Source of the DNA: Neurospora crassa OR74A | Taxonomy: Eukaryota; Ascomycota; Sordariomycetes; Sordariales; Sordariaceae | Direction of reading: 5' to 3' | Length of the DNA: 64,000 nucleotides | Assembly (NCBI RefSeq): GCF_000182925.2 | Contig: NC_026505.1 | Coordinates: forward strand, 1,426,001 to 1,490,000 | Shown here: positions 34,197 through 45,689 of the stretch, one piece after another | Layout of the letters: every line of letters starts with the position of its first letter | Numbering within the stretch: the stretch's first letter is position 1 | Made by a program: the position numbers and the translations under genes | Notes under the pieces: generated by a model | Seen by the model: the letters and a program-made list of their open reading frames with translations, nothing else | Databases searched by the model: none | Told to the model about the DNA's origin: nothing

Positions 34197-34919
34197 GGGC
34201 TGGTGTGATTGGACTCCGGGGAGGTTTTCTCTTTTTTTCCCCGATGTTGCGTTCCTATTCTTTCTTCGGTTTCTTGTCCTTCAAGTTTCTTACAACGTTT
34301 TCTAATATTGATGGATATGATGTTGACGACCATAGAAAGAAAGATCTTGGGATCATCATGGGAGGATGTTTGGTTGCGATTGCGTACGGTTGGAGAGGTT
34401 GTTTGTTTTATTCGTTTTTGTATACCGCTCTGATTATCCGCGGGAAAGAAAAAGGTGCTGGTCACCACTCTAGATAGTTGCCATATCGTCATAATCTAAT
34501 CAATAGTTTTTCATCAAGAAAAGCAGACATGAAGCCATCACCACATGATTGTTTACTCCCACTCAGGGGGGGGCTTTCAGCAGTATCGCATTCCAGCGCA
34601 TTTTTAGCAGCTGTCTTTCAGCGCTCTTTAGCGGCTGTAGCCAGCCCCACTTTATAAATCCCCTAGACCGCCAAGCCATGCACCAACGTCACACTGGCTC
34701 CAAACGATCCCCACAAAATTTTTGTTTCTGTCCTTCGGTCGCCTCCACCTACTGAACTCAAGTCCAGATCTGCTGAGTGCCATCTTATCTCCAACCGCCC
34801 ATCCCATCCTCGTCTTACGACCTCTTCCCGAACTTCTCGTCTTCTCACCCGCCGTTTTTTTTTAATCTCTTTTCCACCCTTGTAAATCAATCAATTCAAT
34901 TAAAAAACCACCGCCCACC
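34197..34919. other. Intergenic region: promoter of Alb1-like gene
   Basis: This joins the 3' flank of the lipoxygenase gene to the promoter of the next rightward gene. The last 100 bp before the start codon are pyrimidine-rich, typical of highly expressed fungal genes. The nearest upstream ATG is at 34678 and opens a 25-codon frame ending at 34755. Confidence 0.55.
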
Positions 34920-35491
34920 ATGCCCTCCGTCAAGAACCCCAACGGCCCTTCCAAGAACCGCCTGATCGCGCGCGCCGCCTCCCTGCGCAAGCAGCGCCAG
35001 CGCGAGTCGGCCCAAGGCAAGCTGGAGAAGATCCACAAGATCACCAAGGAGGACCTCGCGCGCGGCGCCCGTCCCGGTCTGCTGCCCAACAGCGGACCCC
35101 GCAAGGCGTTGGGCAAGAAGGCACAGCGCAAGCTGGAGAAGAAGCTGGGGTATGCCATCCGTCGCAAGATGGAGCGCGAGGGACTGAGTAAGATGGAGGT
35201 GGAGAAGGTGGAGGAGATGATGGGTATTGGTAAGTAGTACAAGTATTTTGTCCTGTCTAGTTCTTTCGGGGGAGGGGGTCTGAGGGGGAATGAGGAGAAG
35301 GGGAAGGGAGACGAGGACGAGGGGGAGAAGGAAAAAACAAAAAAAAAGGAGAAAAAACAAGTAGCTTGCGAGGGCTTGCGCTAACATAAGGTTTTGCGAC
35401 AAACACAGGCAAGACCAGCAAGAAGAGCGCCGCCGAGACCGAGGAGACCACCCCGGCCACCACCAAGGAGGTCGAGATGGATTTTTCCTAA
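34920..35491 (+). CDS. Small basic protein, Alb1-like ribosome-biogenesis factor
   Basis: Predicted 130 residues from exons 34920-35229 and 35409-35491; the 179-nt intron is long for this window (GTAAGT donor, GCTAAC branch, CACAG acceptor). The start context CACCATGC is strong. The protein is Lys/Arg-rich: PSKNRLIARAASLRKQRQRE, RKALGKKAQRKLEKKLGYAI, and an acidic end EVEMDFS. Composition, the opening MPSVKNPNGPSKNRL and the likely helical middle resemble fungal Alb1, a nucleolar shuttling factor that works with Arx1 on pre-60S subunits. The family call is moderate because short basic proteins are easily mistaken for one another. Other ribosome-assembly or RNA-binding roles are possible. Confidence 0.8.
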
Positions 35492-37503
35492 ATCATCATC
35501 ATCGACGACTTCCAAACGAGTTACCACACCACCACCACCATCGTCATACCGACATAACCATGCATTTACAACAACTGGCGTTGGGGGATAATACGGGATC
35601 ATCAAACAGGGACGATATGCGAGACAGAGAAGAAGAAGAAGAAGGGGAAAACATGATGCCATCAGCAAGAAGAGAAATTATTGGACAGCAATTGCCTGAA
35701 GAAAGAGAGGAAAAGCAAAAGCGTTTATCAACAAGATACCCTTGGCAGCAGCAGCAGCAGCAGCAGTGGAAACAGTGGAAAGAAGAAGAAGAAGAAGAAG
35801 AAGAAGGCTTGGTTTGGTATCTACGGTATAGATACGGATGATTACTTACTACCTTTTGTTCACCAGCCAGCCAGCCAACCAACCAGTCATGTGCTGTGTT
35901 TCAGCTGATATCTCGAGCTGATTCTCGAGAGCCGATGGATGGATGGATGGAGCTCTTCAAGTCCTATTCTAGGCGGTCATGTCCCTTCTCACCTGTCTCC
36001 TCTACCTCTCAACTCTCCCTCGGCATAATGTTCATCGAGTCAGATTGCGAGATAACTCCGGGGTCTTCAGTGGCTCTTTTGCTACGATCGTCTACCACAG
36101 CTACTACCGTTGGGGAACGGCCAGTCATCCGGCAGTTCTGGTCTTATCCCTCTGGTTGGTGGTTCTTTTCTTTCAGCAGCCTCATTTTGCTTGAGTGAGC
36201 CAATGGAGGGATCAGTCTGGAGGGATCTGTTAAGAGAAAAAAAGGACCGTGAGACACACAATGTGGTCGACGGGATGCATACCTAACCATGGCGATTAAT
36301 TTTCTCTGCTAGGATCCATGGAAGGTTGTGTTTGCGTCTGGGTTGGCAAAAAAGGAAGGAAAGGCGAAGGTTACCACCCATACCCACTAGACTAGTCAAT
36401 CAAAATCGCATTTCAAAGAAAACTTGTTGTTGTTCAGCGCAGCAGTCATGGCTTATGCAGATGTGATTATTCTGACAAGTAACACTACTCTAGTATACAT
36501 GCTCCTTGAGCCTTTCCCGAGCCCCCCCCCCCCTGCCCCTTAACTAACCTTCTTTGGACCTCCTCGCCCTATATACACAGTCCAATACACTAGAGACGTT
36601 CCTCTCTTCCATCCATCCATCATCTCCTCCTTTCAACAACGCACCTTCTCCTCCTCCTCCTCTTCTACAACCCAAATTTCGTACTTGAAAAAAGCGAAAC
36701 ACCTCCCTCCCTCCCTCTCTAGCTAGGGCTCCTTGAATGGGTATGGGTATCATGCGTAATGTGGATCAATCAATGCTTGTAGGTAAAAATACATGGCAAA
36801 CAAACCTCCAGTGTCAGTGTAACAGAGTAAACAGTAAAAGAACAAAAAAAAAACTTATCTAGGCGCTTTCTTCCACGATGTACATTGATGAAATGCTGAA
36901 GCCCAATCGGTGTGTGTGTGTGTGTGTGTGTGTTTGTATGTGTGTGTGGGAATGTAAAAATGGGAGGGATGCTCTAATTTAAAGCGAGTCATTGGAAGAA
37001 GAACTGAATGCCGCCACAGCCAGCTAGCCAAACCCGTCAACAACACCTGGGAAAATGCAAAAAGTAGCAAGGAAAAGAAGAGATAGGAAAAAAAAAAAAA
37101 AAAAAGATACAGATTGCTGAAAGCATGAAGAGAAGAAAAATTGCCAGTATGAAGAGTGGTGGGTGTAGAAAGCAAATATAACAAAAAGGAAACAGAGAAC
37201 AGAAGAACAGAAGAACAGAAGAAAAGGAAGGAAGAAAGCGGTAAGAAGGAGGTAAGAAGATTGCACGCTCTGCCTGCGTGCGTGCGGCTGCGGTGCAACA
37301 ACACCTACCTACATTGGCTCACTCACTCACGCTGATGCGACATTTCCTCCTCTATCTCTAGCATCTCCATCTCCATCAACAGGCTCATCTCCCTTAGCTT
37401 CCTCACTTAGCTCGCCGTCGCCATCGCCGTCTCCCCCGAAACATGCGCGCTGCTCGTCGTCTTTTTCTTCTTCTTCCTAATACTCCTAATACTCCTAATA
37501 CCC
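35492..37503. other. Convergent intergenic region with simple repeats
   Basis: This is the shared 3' flank of the Alb1-like and zinc-finger genes. It holds CAG (about 35744-35765) and GAA (about 35782-35808) tracts, a GT tract at about 36909-36948, A runs near 36843 and 37089, and ordinary sequence otherwise. A 93-codon frame at 35560-35841 is built mostly from the CAG/GAA tracts and is not called. Confidence 0.6.
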
Positions 37504-39169
37504 CTAATACGACGAAGCCACCGCCGTCGCCGCCGCCGTTGTTGCCGTCGTCGTCGCCATCTGAGCCGTCGGCGGGGGCGTCGTCATGTTATTATTATGA
37601 TTATTATGATGATGATGATGATTATGGTTCGCTCTCGGCGCCATAGCCTCCGTCAGTGCCTGGAGTTTCTGCACCAACAGCGTCGTCTGCTGGGTATTCT
37701 TCTGCACTTGCTCTCTCAGCTCCTCGTTCTCTTGTCTGAGGCGCTTGACTTCCTCTCGTAATTCGGATGTCTCACCGCCGCCACTGCCAACGCCAATGCC
37801 AAAGCTGTCGTCGTAATCGCGATGACGGCGTTTGCGCTTTAGTAGAAGCTGATGGGAATGGGAATGGGATTGGGGTGGTTGTGGTTGTGGTTGTGGTTGT
37901 GGTTGTGGTTGGCCTCCAAAGGTCGTGTCGTCACTGGTGGCTTCGTCGGACTCATCGGCGCCGCCAACGGCATTGATGCTGCCGCCGTTTGGGAGGATCA
38001 TCCCTATCCCGCCGTTTGTAGTACCGTCTGCGCTGTGGGTGTGTACCCGCCGGAGATGCTCGTTTAGGTTTTCGAGCCGGGAGAATCCCTTGCCGGTGGC
38101 GCGCTTGCAGCTTTCGTGGGGACAGTGCAAGGGGTTTTTGGGGCCGCCATGCTTGCCGTGAACTTCACGTTCGTGACGCAGAAGGCCGCCCGAGTAGGTA
38201 AAGCCTGGTAGCTTCTCGCAGCCTACGGCGCCGCACTTGTAGGGACGGTCGTGCTTGTCCATGTGTTTACTTTGTGTGAATTGTAGTTAGTGACTGCTTT
38301 GAATCTTCTGGGGAAGGGGGTAGATCAAGGAAGAGGAAAACTTACTTCCACTCGCATTTGCGACCGAATTCCTTAATGTCCTCCGCGCATCCAGGCCACA
38401 TACAGACAAACTTTCCTTCGGCATTCTTGGTCGCCTGACGAACCGGCTTGGGGATAGGCTTGATTCTCCCCGATGGTGCTGGCGTGCTCGGCGACTGCTG
38501 CTCCTGTTGGGGATGTGAAGGTGGCGATGGCGCGGCTGGTGACAAAGGCTGCGTTATTTGGGCAACTAGCTGTGGAGGTAGCAGAGGGTGTACAACACGA
38601 GACTGCTGCTGCTGCTGCTGCTGCTGTTGCTGCTGTTCCTGCTGTTCCAGTGGTGGAGTCAACTGGATAGGCAAGGAAGCTTGAACGGCCAGTGGGCTCG
38701 AAACGGGTACGTCTACTGCTGATACCGAGGCCGGTTGATGCTCGGGTTCCGGCGCCGAAGCGGCGAGGTAGTCGTTGAGTCGGGGATCCGTCTGAACGGC
38801 GCCGAATGCGGCCCCTGCGGCGGCGGCGGCTGCATGTGCGTTGCATGTGGCACGGGCAACTTCCACCAAGTCATTGGATAGGTCGCTCACAACGACATCA
38901 TTGGCGTTTGTGAAGCGATCCGTGTCGCCGGGTGAGCCATGGTGTTGCTCGGTGAGTTCTTGATGACTGTTGGAGTCGTGGGGGTGGTGAGCGTCATGGG
39001 CTTGTGAGTGAGGGTCATGAAGGGGATGCTCCAATTCTTGTTGCTGGGTATCATGGGTGGTTTGTGAATGGTGGTGTTGATGATGAGAATCATGCGTGAT
39101 GTGGTCATCAATATTCGGGTAATTCTCGTCCTGGAATAATTCCCGCTCTTCGCCGTAAACGATACTCAT
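37504..39169 (-). CDS. C2H2 zinc-finger protein with polyQ tract and coiled coil
   Basis: Predicted 529-residue nuclear regulator. Exons are 39169-38346 and 38269-37504; the 76-nt intron (GTAAGT donor, CACTAAC branch) falls inside the first finger. The start is the ATG giving MSIVYGEEREL. The N-terminal 80 residues are His-rich, and an 11-residue Gln run lies mid-protein. Three C2H2 fingers follow: Cys256/Cys261/His277/His281, Cys287/Cys292/His307/His312, and Cys324/Cys329/His346/His351. A QP-repeat, a basic patch LLLKRKRRHR that could be a nuclear signal, and a heptad-like coiled coil (about 443-484, VKRLRQENEELREQVQ) come next, then a His/Asn-rich tail. DNA binding as a dimer is inferred from fingers plus coiled coil. 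Targets are unknown. Confidence 0.88.
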
Positions 39170-42100
39170 ATTGTCGTTCGACTGAAAAGTTTCACCGTGC
39201 GTGACGGTGAACTTGAACACGGTCAGACAGACGACTATATCGGCGTCTTCCTTGTAAGTCAGCCGTCAAAGACGCCGCTGTGAGTGGTGAGATGCCGATG
39301 GCTTATATGTCGAAACTCTTGAGATACTCTTGTGTGAGAATACAAGGTTTCAACAGCCGATGGATGGCCTGACTTTAATAGGCCAGTGTATAATCGAATC
39401 TGGATATTGACCTTGCCCTCCGCGGTTGGCGGCGCACCTTCTCTTACACCCCTATCTGTTGATACTGTATCAATGTCAATATTGGCGCTGGTTGGACAGG
39501 CGACGGAGGTTGATACCTCAGGCAATTAGACTTTTGCTTCAGGTTGTAAATTTCGACGTCCGCGTGGGCGCCGCGCGCTGCCAAAATTTCGGAGGGGTTC
39601 GGGTGTTGAGGCTCGGTTCCCGGCCCGCCGATGCGCGACACGTGCAAAGGTGGTATCCGACAGCTGCTGGACAGCTGCAAGATTTGGGGCTGAATGCTGA
39701 AAAGAGGCCTCCCACGTGACTCAGCTTCTGTTAATGCTAAGTGTTAGTGCAGCTTGTACTTTTCCAGCTTGCCCTGAACAACAACGATATATCGAACTTC
39801 TTCATGATGCTCACCTTGATGATGGCATAACCTTCTAGATATATCTCTTTTGACATTAATGAGAAGGCCACGGAAGTGAGTCGTAATCCGGATGCTGCGC
39901 ACTCAGGTATCATGGAAACCAAACGATATTTTCGAGGCAGCCGTGAGGTTTCCCTTCGCTTCGTGGTTGCGCGCCTCATCACGGAAAGTGACTCACTGGG
40001 GTATCACGCACCATAGTCCCTGGCTGAGAGTAACGAGGCGACATCGCGAATGGTCAAGCTAGGTTGACAGAGCATGGCGCAAGGCTGCAGCATCCAATCG
40101 TAATATCTCGTGAGCTCTCCATCAAGTCGCTACCCAGCTCGCCTTCGCAATGCATGGCCCAAACGTAGACCGTGGCTTCTACGAAAGCCACGACGCTGTC
40201 TTGCGACGGCATCAGCCTCGTTCCCAGCAGTAGATCGTCTCTCTTGTCCAGTCGGATAGATGACTACCAAGCCATCCCAAACAAGGGATCTGCAATGCGA
40301 GAATGGCCACCTGAAAGAGAGACCGAGCTGATGTCGATAGATAGGTCCAAGGCGAGATATGCCATTGTATGCCCAAGGCCGAGTTTCTATTGACTGGCCT
40401 TCAGTTGGGACACCGAACTGCGGAGCGCTTGGGGCTGCTTCTCTTCCAGACACTCAGATGTTAGTGGAATGCAAATCTCCGCTGGTGCCTGATCGCCAAC
40501 GACTCGCTTGTCGATACCAGCCTTGGAACCTGGTTGATCATACGGGATTTTCCGAAGGCTAGGACGTATAGAGCAAGCACTTGCTGGAAGTCTCTTTGGG
40601 TGTACGAAGCAAACGCGTCCCTCAACATCAATCGTCATCAGATGCCCAAGATGTTACAGCCGAGTGTGGCTCTGCTATTCCTCGAACTTTGGGGAAGTAC
40701 TGGGAAAGGGTTAGTCTGGAACTTATTACCGAATGGACGTCACATTTGGCCGTTGCCAAGAGAGAGAGAGAGAAGGGGGGATAAAACTGCCCCTGGCCCT
40801 AATCAACAACTTGCAGCATCACATGTCTGGAGATGGTAATTGGGGTGACACTGACCATGTGAAAGTACTCTACATAGTAAAGGTAAGCCGCGTTGCTTAG
40901 CTTGCTGGCTGTATAGACAGACACTGCGCCGTACAGTGAAAAGCTCACACCGGGGTGAGTGAGTCACCTATAACCTCCGAGTGATGATAGTGAAACTGAG
41001 CGGCTGCGGGGATGAGGAAAATGTACCATCTTGAACTTCATCTTTATGCGGGTCGTGAACGGGTGTGATTAGTCGTGAAAGCCATGGGTAGTAAGTAGTG
41101 TAGCATAGCGCACATGCGTAGGTAGGTATATGGCTGTGTCTATGCCCAACGATATCTCGCCGCAGCCGCTGCTCGACGTGACGCGTCTTGTCTCGCAGTG
41201 CCTCCGCGATTCACGGAAGGGGATGGTGATGATGGTAAGATCCCGGCGACGATCCAGGCAGCTTAGACAGCTATTCGGCCCATCCCGCGGTAACAAACTT
41301 ACTAAGGTGGTCAGTCAGCACCTCTCAGACCCCACACTTTCGGTCAGCTATCCAGGGATGAGGCCGAGATTTCCGTAGTGGGTAAACTCCATTGACGGCG
41401 GCGACTATGCCTTGATTAGCTTGACTGATGTGACCATGAACGTGATAATCGCTTAGCTAGTATTGTGTATTGGGCTGGAGGCAACTTGGCAAAATCGCCT
41501 TTGCTGTGTGCTCGCTTAAGGGGGTTGCCTAATCCGCGGTGACAAGCTACGCAATCTTGTTGGTAATGTGCTCCCTGGTGAACATGGACTAAAGTGTCAA
41601 ATTCGTGTGAGGAACACAGAAGGTAGGGACTGTCACGACATCAGAATAGATGACCAAGCCTTGTCAACACTCAATGTTGTGAGAATTTTGACAGGTCTGT
41701 ACAGCCTGACAGCCTCGTCATTTGCAAAGGGAAAAGCCAGGACGGACTTAATGGCACTTCCGAACCTCCGAGTGACACCACCTTGTATCACTTCGCCCGT
41801 TGGTGCCTTCCCGATTGTGCAGTCAATTGTTGTCTTCTGACCGTGTTCACAGGCGACCATACCAGCAGTCACCATGTCATCTCACATACAAAGAATGAAG
41901 CAACTCGCGAAATCACCAAGCAAGCCTCATGAACTCAAGAAAACAATCACCTCCTCCATTACATCAAGCATCGAGCTCAAGCTATATAAAACTATATAAA
42001 CTAACTAAAACAAAGAAAACGAAAAGTCGTTGCTTCATATCATAATCATCATTTTTCTTTCACATCATCATCATTAAAGCATTATGATCATCAACCGTCC

Positions 42101-42356
42101 CGTCCGCTCCAACCAAAGCCCATATAACCATCCGTGTACTTGTATGCAGCCGTTGTCCCTCCTCCAATGTCTCCTTGTCCCCTTTCCCCATCCAGTCTAT
42201 CTATCTATCCTGAAACCAAGTTCCTTTCATGCTGTTGTCCATATGATGCCACCTTTTTACGCTTCAGACGTGAGTGTCCGACCAGTCAATGGTACGGACT
42301 TCTCTATACTTGTTTTTTTTTTTTCACTTCGTCTTGAGATGGCCCAGCATCTTCAC
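39170..42356. other. Gene-free region upstream of the zinc-finger gene
   Basis: About 3.2 kb without a convincing gene. It holds the promoter of the leftward zinc-finger gene and the 3' flank of the leftward F-box-like gene. Short frames on both strands lack recognisable features. Nothing further is seen. Confidence 0.55.
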
Positions 42357-45300
42357 TTAATTTCCCTTGTACCCTAAAACGCTGTGGTTGGTCATCAACG
42401 GGACATGGGCATCCCGGGTGCCAGTCGTCCCTTTGCTATAACCACTGGCACTGCTCTCAGTGCTTCCGTGTCCGTACTTGTGGTAGTGATCCCTGTGCTC
42501 CTCCCTCCTTTCTCTCACATCCCTCTCCCTTTGTCTTCTTCCCGCATCATCTTCACTCCTCCTCCCCCGATGCACCACCGTCTCGGTCCCGACCATAGAA
42601 GAGATCCCGGGAGTCCCGGTTCTGGAGGGCACCGGAGTACCATGCCTCGAAAACCCTGGCGTCCCCGCCCTGACGATACCGATCAACCCTTCTTTGAGTC
42701 TCGTTCCAAGTCCATGAGAAGAGGAAGAAATGCCATGGTGGGAAGGAGGAGGAACGGTAGGCGGAGCGCAGATATCCCCGCAATCGACGTGGTGTTGGTC
42801 GTAGGGGATGCTGAAAGCCAGCATGTCCTCGTGATCTTTGTCGCCGGTGACAGCCGAGGTGGGGGCAGACTCGGCGGCGCCAGGTCTCGCGCGTGAGGCG
42901 TTGATGGCGGCCATGACGGCTGGTGAGTCGTGCCCGTGGTGGCCCGAGTGTTTGCGTCTGTGACCACTGCCGGTGTGATGATGGTTGTGGGAGTTGGCGC
43001 GCTTAATGGGGAACGGGTTTGAAAGTTGTGGTTTAATGGAGTGCGAGTTGGAGCGCTTGGGCGGTTGGGGACGCATCGCTTGCGGTTGAGGTTGAGGCTG
43101 GTCAATGGATTCCCTTGTGGAGGGGGTACCGTAGGGTCCGTGAGCAAATTCCTTGCTTAGTTTCTCGAGGACTTGTTCCCGGGCCTTTTTGAGGGCGGCG
43201 GCCCGGTCTTGCTCGGATTCGACGTGGGCCTCAAGATCGGCGAAGAGGGAAGGGCCACCGGGATTGGAGGAAGTAGAATCGCGGAATAGGAGGGTACCAA
43301 CGGCACCGCCGCGTGCGTTTTGTGGTCCGCTGATACCAAGGAGGGGGCCGGTTTTGGAAGAGGGGTCGTAGACGGTTGGCGAGAGGACGGCGGGGGAGGG
43401 GTTGGCGTTGAGGATCGGGGCCGTGATGTTGAGCCGGACAGCCTGAGGAGTGTCCAGGGATGGACGTGGGGAGAGAATATGGTCTTGCTCCGTCGTCCGG
43501 GGAGGAGAGCGGGGAGGGGTGGGCGAGGCATAGCCGGGTGGTGGTGGTGGCAATGCTTTGTCTTTGTTGGACGCACTACCGGCAGATTGGGGAGGTGACG
43601 GTGGGAGTCGCTGAGCAGCAACTTGCGGTGGTGTGTGAGGAACGTTCTTGGGTTGAGGAGGTTGAGGTAAGTCCTCATCATCGGCACCGTTGACTTCCGA
43701 CATGGTCTTGAGTTCTGGCAAGGTCGGAAGAGTCGTGACCTTATCATCCTCCGGGTAGTCTCGGCGGTGATGACGATAGTGCTTGCCTTGACGAGAGCTA
43801 GAAGATGAGCGAGAGCGGTGACGATCGCTCGAATCGCCACGGCGGGAGTAGTTAGTCATGCTTCGACCGAGACGTCCCTTGTCCTTCTCTTTCTCGCTGC
43901 TGCTGCGGTGCCTGCGCTCATCATCGCTGGCATGTTCGCGGCGCTCGCGGTTCCGGCGACGCGATCCACCGGTCTCCTCTCCCTCGGTGATGCTGTCATC
44001 TCCGTGATGGTGCTTTTTCGAGCCCTTCTTACGGAGACGTTGTTTCTTGATCCTCGTGCTAACGGACACGTTGGTGCCCATATGCAGACCAGCAACATCC
44101 ACTTCCTCCTCGCGCTCTTCGCGAATCGTCGTGATCGTACCGCTGCCTCTTTTGTCGACCCTTCCACCATCGTGGATGACGGTATTAGTAGTCATGCCAC
44201 TCATAATGGAAGCATCCGTCACACCCTTCGCCCACTCCTGGACTCCCATCTCCAATGCATCCACGCCATCCTCAAGCCCCCCTCCATTGAACAACATCGC
44301 CTCCACATCCAGGTTCAACAACCCCATCTTCATCGCTGTTGCAGCCGACGACTCCGTCAACAGTGTCTCACACCCATCCGTTGTGCCCGACAACCCGCTC
44401 ACCTGCCTTCGCTGACCCTGCCTCATCACGCTCCCACTCTCCACACTCCCACTGATCGACCGTCTGCACCAAATATCCCCCTTTTTCCCGCCCTTGGCCC
44501 TCCGTGCCTCTTCATCAAACAGCGGCTTGAGCGCCTCATCCCACGTCCCCTCGCCTACCAGCAAGACCTCCTCGAACTGGAACTCCTTCACTGTTCGCAT
44601 GTGTCTCTTGACTAACCCATTAACCTGGCTAGCGTTCATTGTCGCGTTTCGCACCGACAGATACTTGAGACGTGGCATGTCTATATCCCTTCGTCGCGGC
44701 CTTTCTGGTAACGGGCTCATGGAGTCTTTCAAGTCGTTGGACTGTTTCTTTCGCTGTTGCTGTTTTGATCTCGGGCCTGCAGGAGTGAAAAGGGGGTCTC
44801 CACCAAGTGCTATAGGGCAAGGCCCCTTTCGGTGTCCATCCCAAGTGAAACTAAGCTTTTCCAACCGTGGAGCAAACCCGCGAATAAACTCGTCCATAAT
44901 CTTCAGGTGGTCCAGTCCGGGCGAGGTAGGGTGGTAGAAATCCCAGCTTTCGACGCTGATGTAGAGCTTGCGGATTTGTCGCCAGCGACGCTCGGCCGAG
45001 GGGGAGGAGCCGTAGCCGGAGCCCGGCGTGTGGCGGAGGTAGTTGAAGGCCGTGGGGTGGACGCCCGACAGCGAAAGCTTGGAAAGCTTGGTGAGCGGTG
45101 CCCGTTCCAACGAGATGCGCAAGCTGATGAGTGCGTAGTCGACGCAGTCCCTGCGGTACCGATCCTGGGGGTTCTGGCCGGGGGTTTTGATGGAGAGATG
45201 CCGCATGTTGGGCAAGTGGCGCATGGCGTGGATGAAGGAAGGCACGTTGGAAGCGGCGTGGAATAAGGGTGGGTATTGCTCCGTGAGGATCTGGCCTAGT

Positions 45301-45689
45301 TCCGAGTTTGTGAATTTCGGTCTGACCAGCGCCGCGGCCATGGAGGTGATGGGTTGGTAGAGGAAGGAGATCTCGCGGCCTGTGGTCGGATGGATTAGGG
45401 GCGGGAGGAACGTAGCGTCCGAATGGGGGAAGTAGAAGGTCAGGTGCTCGACATGATGACCAATTCGACTGAGGGCGCAGATGCGTGTTTGCTTGGTGAA
45501 GGTGTTGGCTGTGAAAGTTACGTGGGTTCGTAGAAAGAGTCGCTTAGTGAGGAGGGACGAAAGCGTGGAGTTGGCGGCGCGGACGGCGCAGAGGTCGCGC
45601 TTGTCGAGCAGATCGAAGAGTCTCTCGCGAATAGTTTCATGTTTCCACAGGCAGTAGATGTCTGCTGGTGGTTTGGTATTAGGTGCCAT
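42357..45689 (-). CDS. Large F-box-like protein with disordered C-terminal half
   Basis: Intronless 1110-residue protein. Near the N-terminus, IRERLFDLLDKRDLCAVRAA and the following LSSLLTKRLF resemble a degenerate F-box, the module that binds Skp1 in SCF ubiquitin ligases. Residues about 60-400 contain Leu-rich segments such as LTKLSKLSLSGVHPTAF, RQIRKLYISVESWDFYHP and MPRLKYLSVRNATMNASQV, as in fungal F-box/LRR-like proteins. From about residue 400 onward the protein is low-complexity: RR/SS-rich, Pro-rich (KALPPPPPGYASPTPPRSPP), His-rich, and with repeated GTPG turns (RAGTPGFSRHGTPVPSRTG) that could be phosphorylated at Ser/Thr-Pro. The ATG at 45689 is well placed. The substrate is unknown, and the F-box call is moderate. 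Confidence 0.85.
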   Translation of the reverse strand: MAPNTKPPADIYCLWKHETIRERLFDLLDKRDLCAVRAANSTLSSLLTKRLFLRTHVTFTANTFTKQTRICALSRIGHHVEHLTFYFPHSDATFLPPLIHPTTGREISFLYQPITSMAAALVRPKFTNSELGQILTEQYPPLFHAASNVPSFIHAMRHLPNMRHLSIKTPGQNPQDRYRRDCVDYALISLRISLERAPLTKLSKLSLSGVHPTAFNYLRHTPGSGYGSSPSAERRWRQIRKLYISVESWDFYHPTSPGLDHLKIMDEFIRGFAPRLEKLSFTWDGHRKGPCPIALGGDPLFTPAGPRSKQQQRKKQSNDLKDSMSPLPERPRRRDIDMPRLKYLSVRNATMNASQVNGLVKRHMRTVKEFQFEEVLLVGEGTWDEALKPLFDEEARRAKGGKKGDIWCRRSISGSVESGSVMRQGQRRQVSGLSGTTDGCETLLTESSAATAMKMGLLNLDVEAMLFNGGGLEDGVDALEMGVQEWAKGVTDASIMSGMTTNTVIHDGGRVDKRGSGTITTIREEREEEVDVAGLHMGTNVSVSTRIKKQRLRKKGSKKHHHGDDSITEGEETGGSRRRNRERREHASDDERRHRSSSEKEKDKGRLGRSMTNYSRRGDSSDRHRSRSSSSSRQGKHYRHHRRDYPEDDKVTTLPTLPELKTMSEVNGADDEDLPQPPQPKNVPHTPPQVAAQRLPPSPPQSAGSASNKDKALPPPPPGYASPTPPRSPPRTTEQDHILSPRPSLDTPQAVRLNITAPILNANPSPAVLSPTVYDPSSKTGPLLGISGPQNARGGAVGTLLFRDSTSSNPGGPSLFADLEAHVESEQDRAAALKKAREQVLEKLSKEFAHGPYGTPSTRESIDQPQPQPQAMRPQPPKRSNSHSIKPQLSNPFPIKRANSHNHHHTGSGHRRKHSGHHGHDSPAVMAAINASRARPGAAESAPTSAVTGDKDHEDMLAFSIPYDQHHVDCGDICAPPTVPPPSHHGISSSSHGLGTRLKEGLIGIVRAGTPGFSRHGTPVPSRTGTPGISSMVGTETVVHRGRRSEDDAGRRQRERDVRERREEHRDHYHKYGHGSTESSASGYSKGTTGTRDAHVPLMTNHSVLGYKGN

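Noticed and set aside
35560-35841. 93-codon frame downstream of the Alb1-like gene
   Set aside because: It is composed largely of CAG- and GAA-tract translation (polyQ and polyE) in a convergent 3' flank, with no sign of its own promoter.
43818-44615. 265-codon plus-strand frame
   Set aside because: It is antisense to the F-box-like gene and has biased, low-complexity composition explained by the opposite strand.
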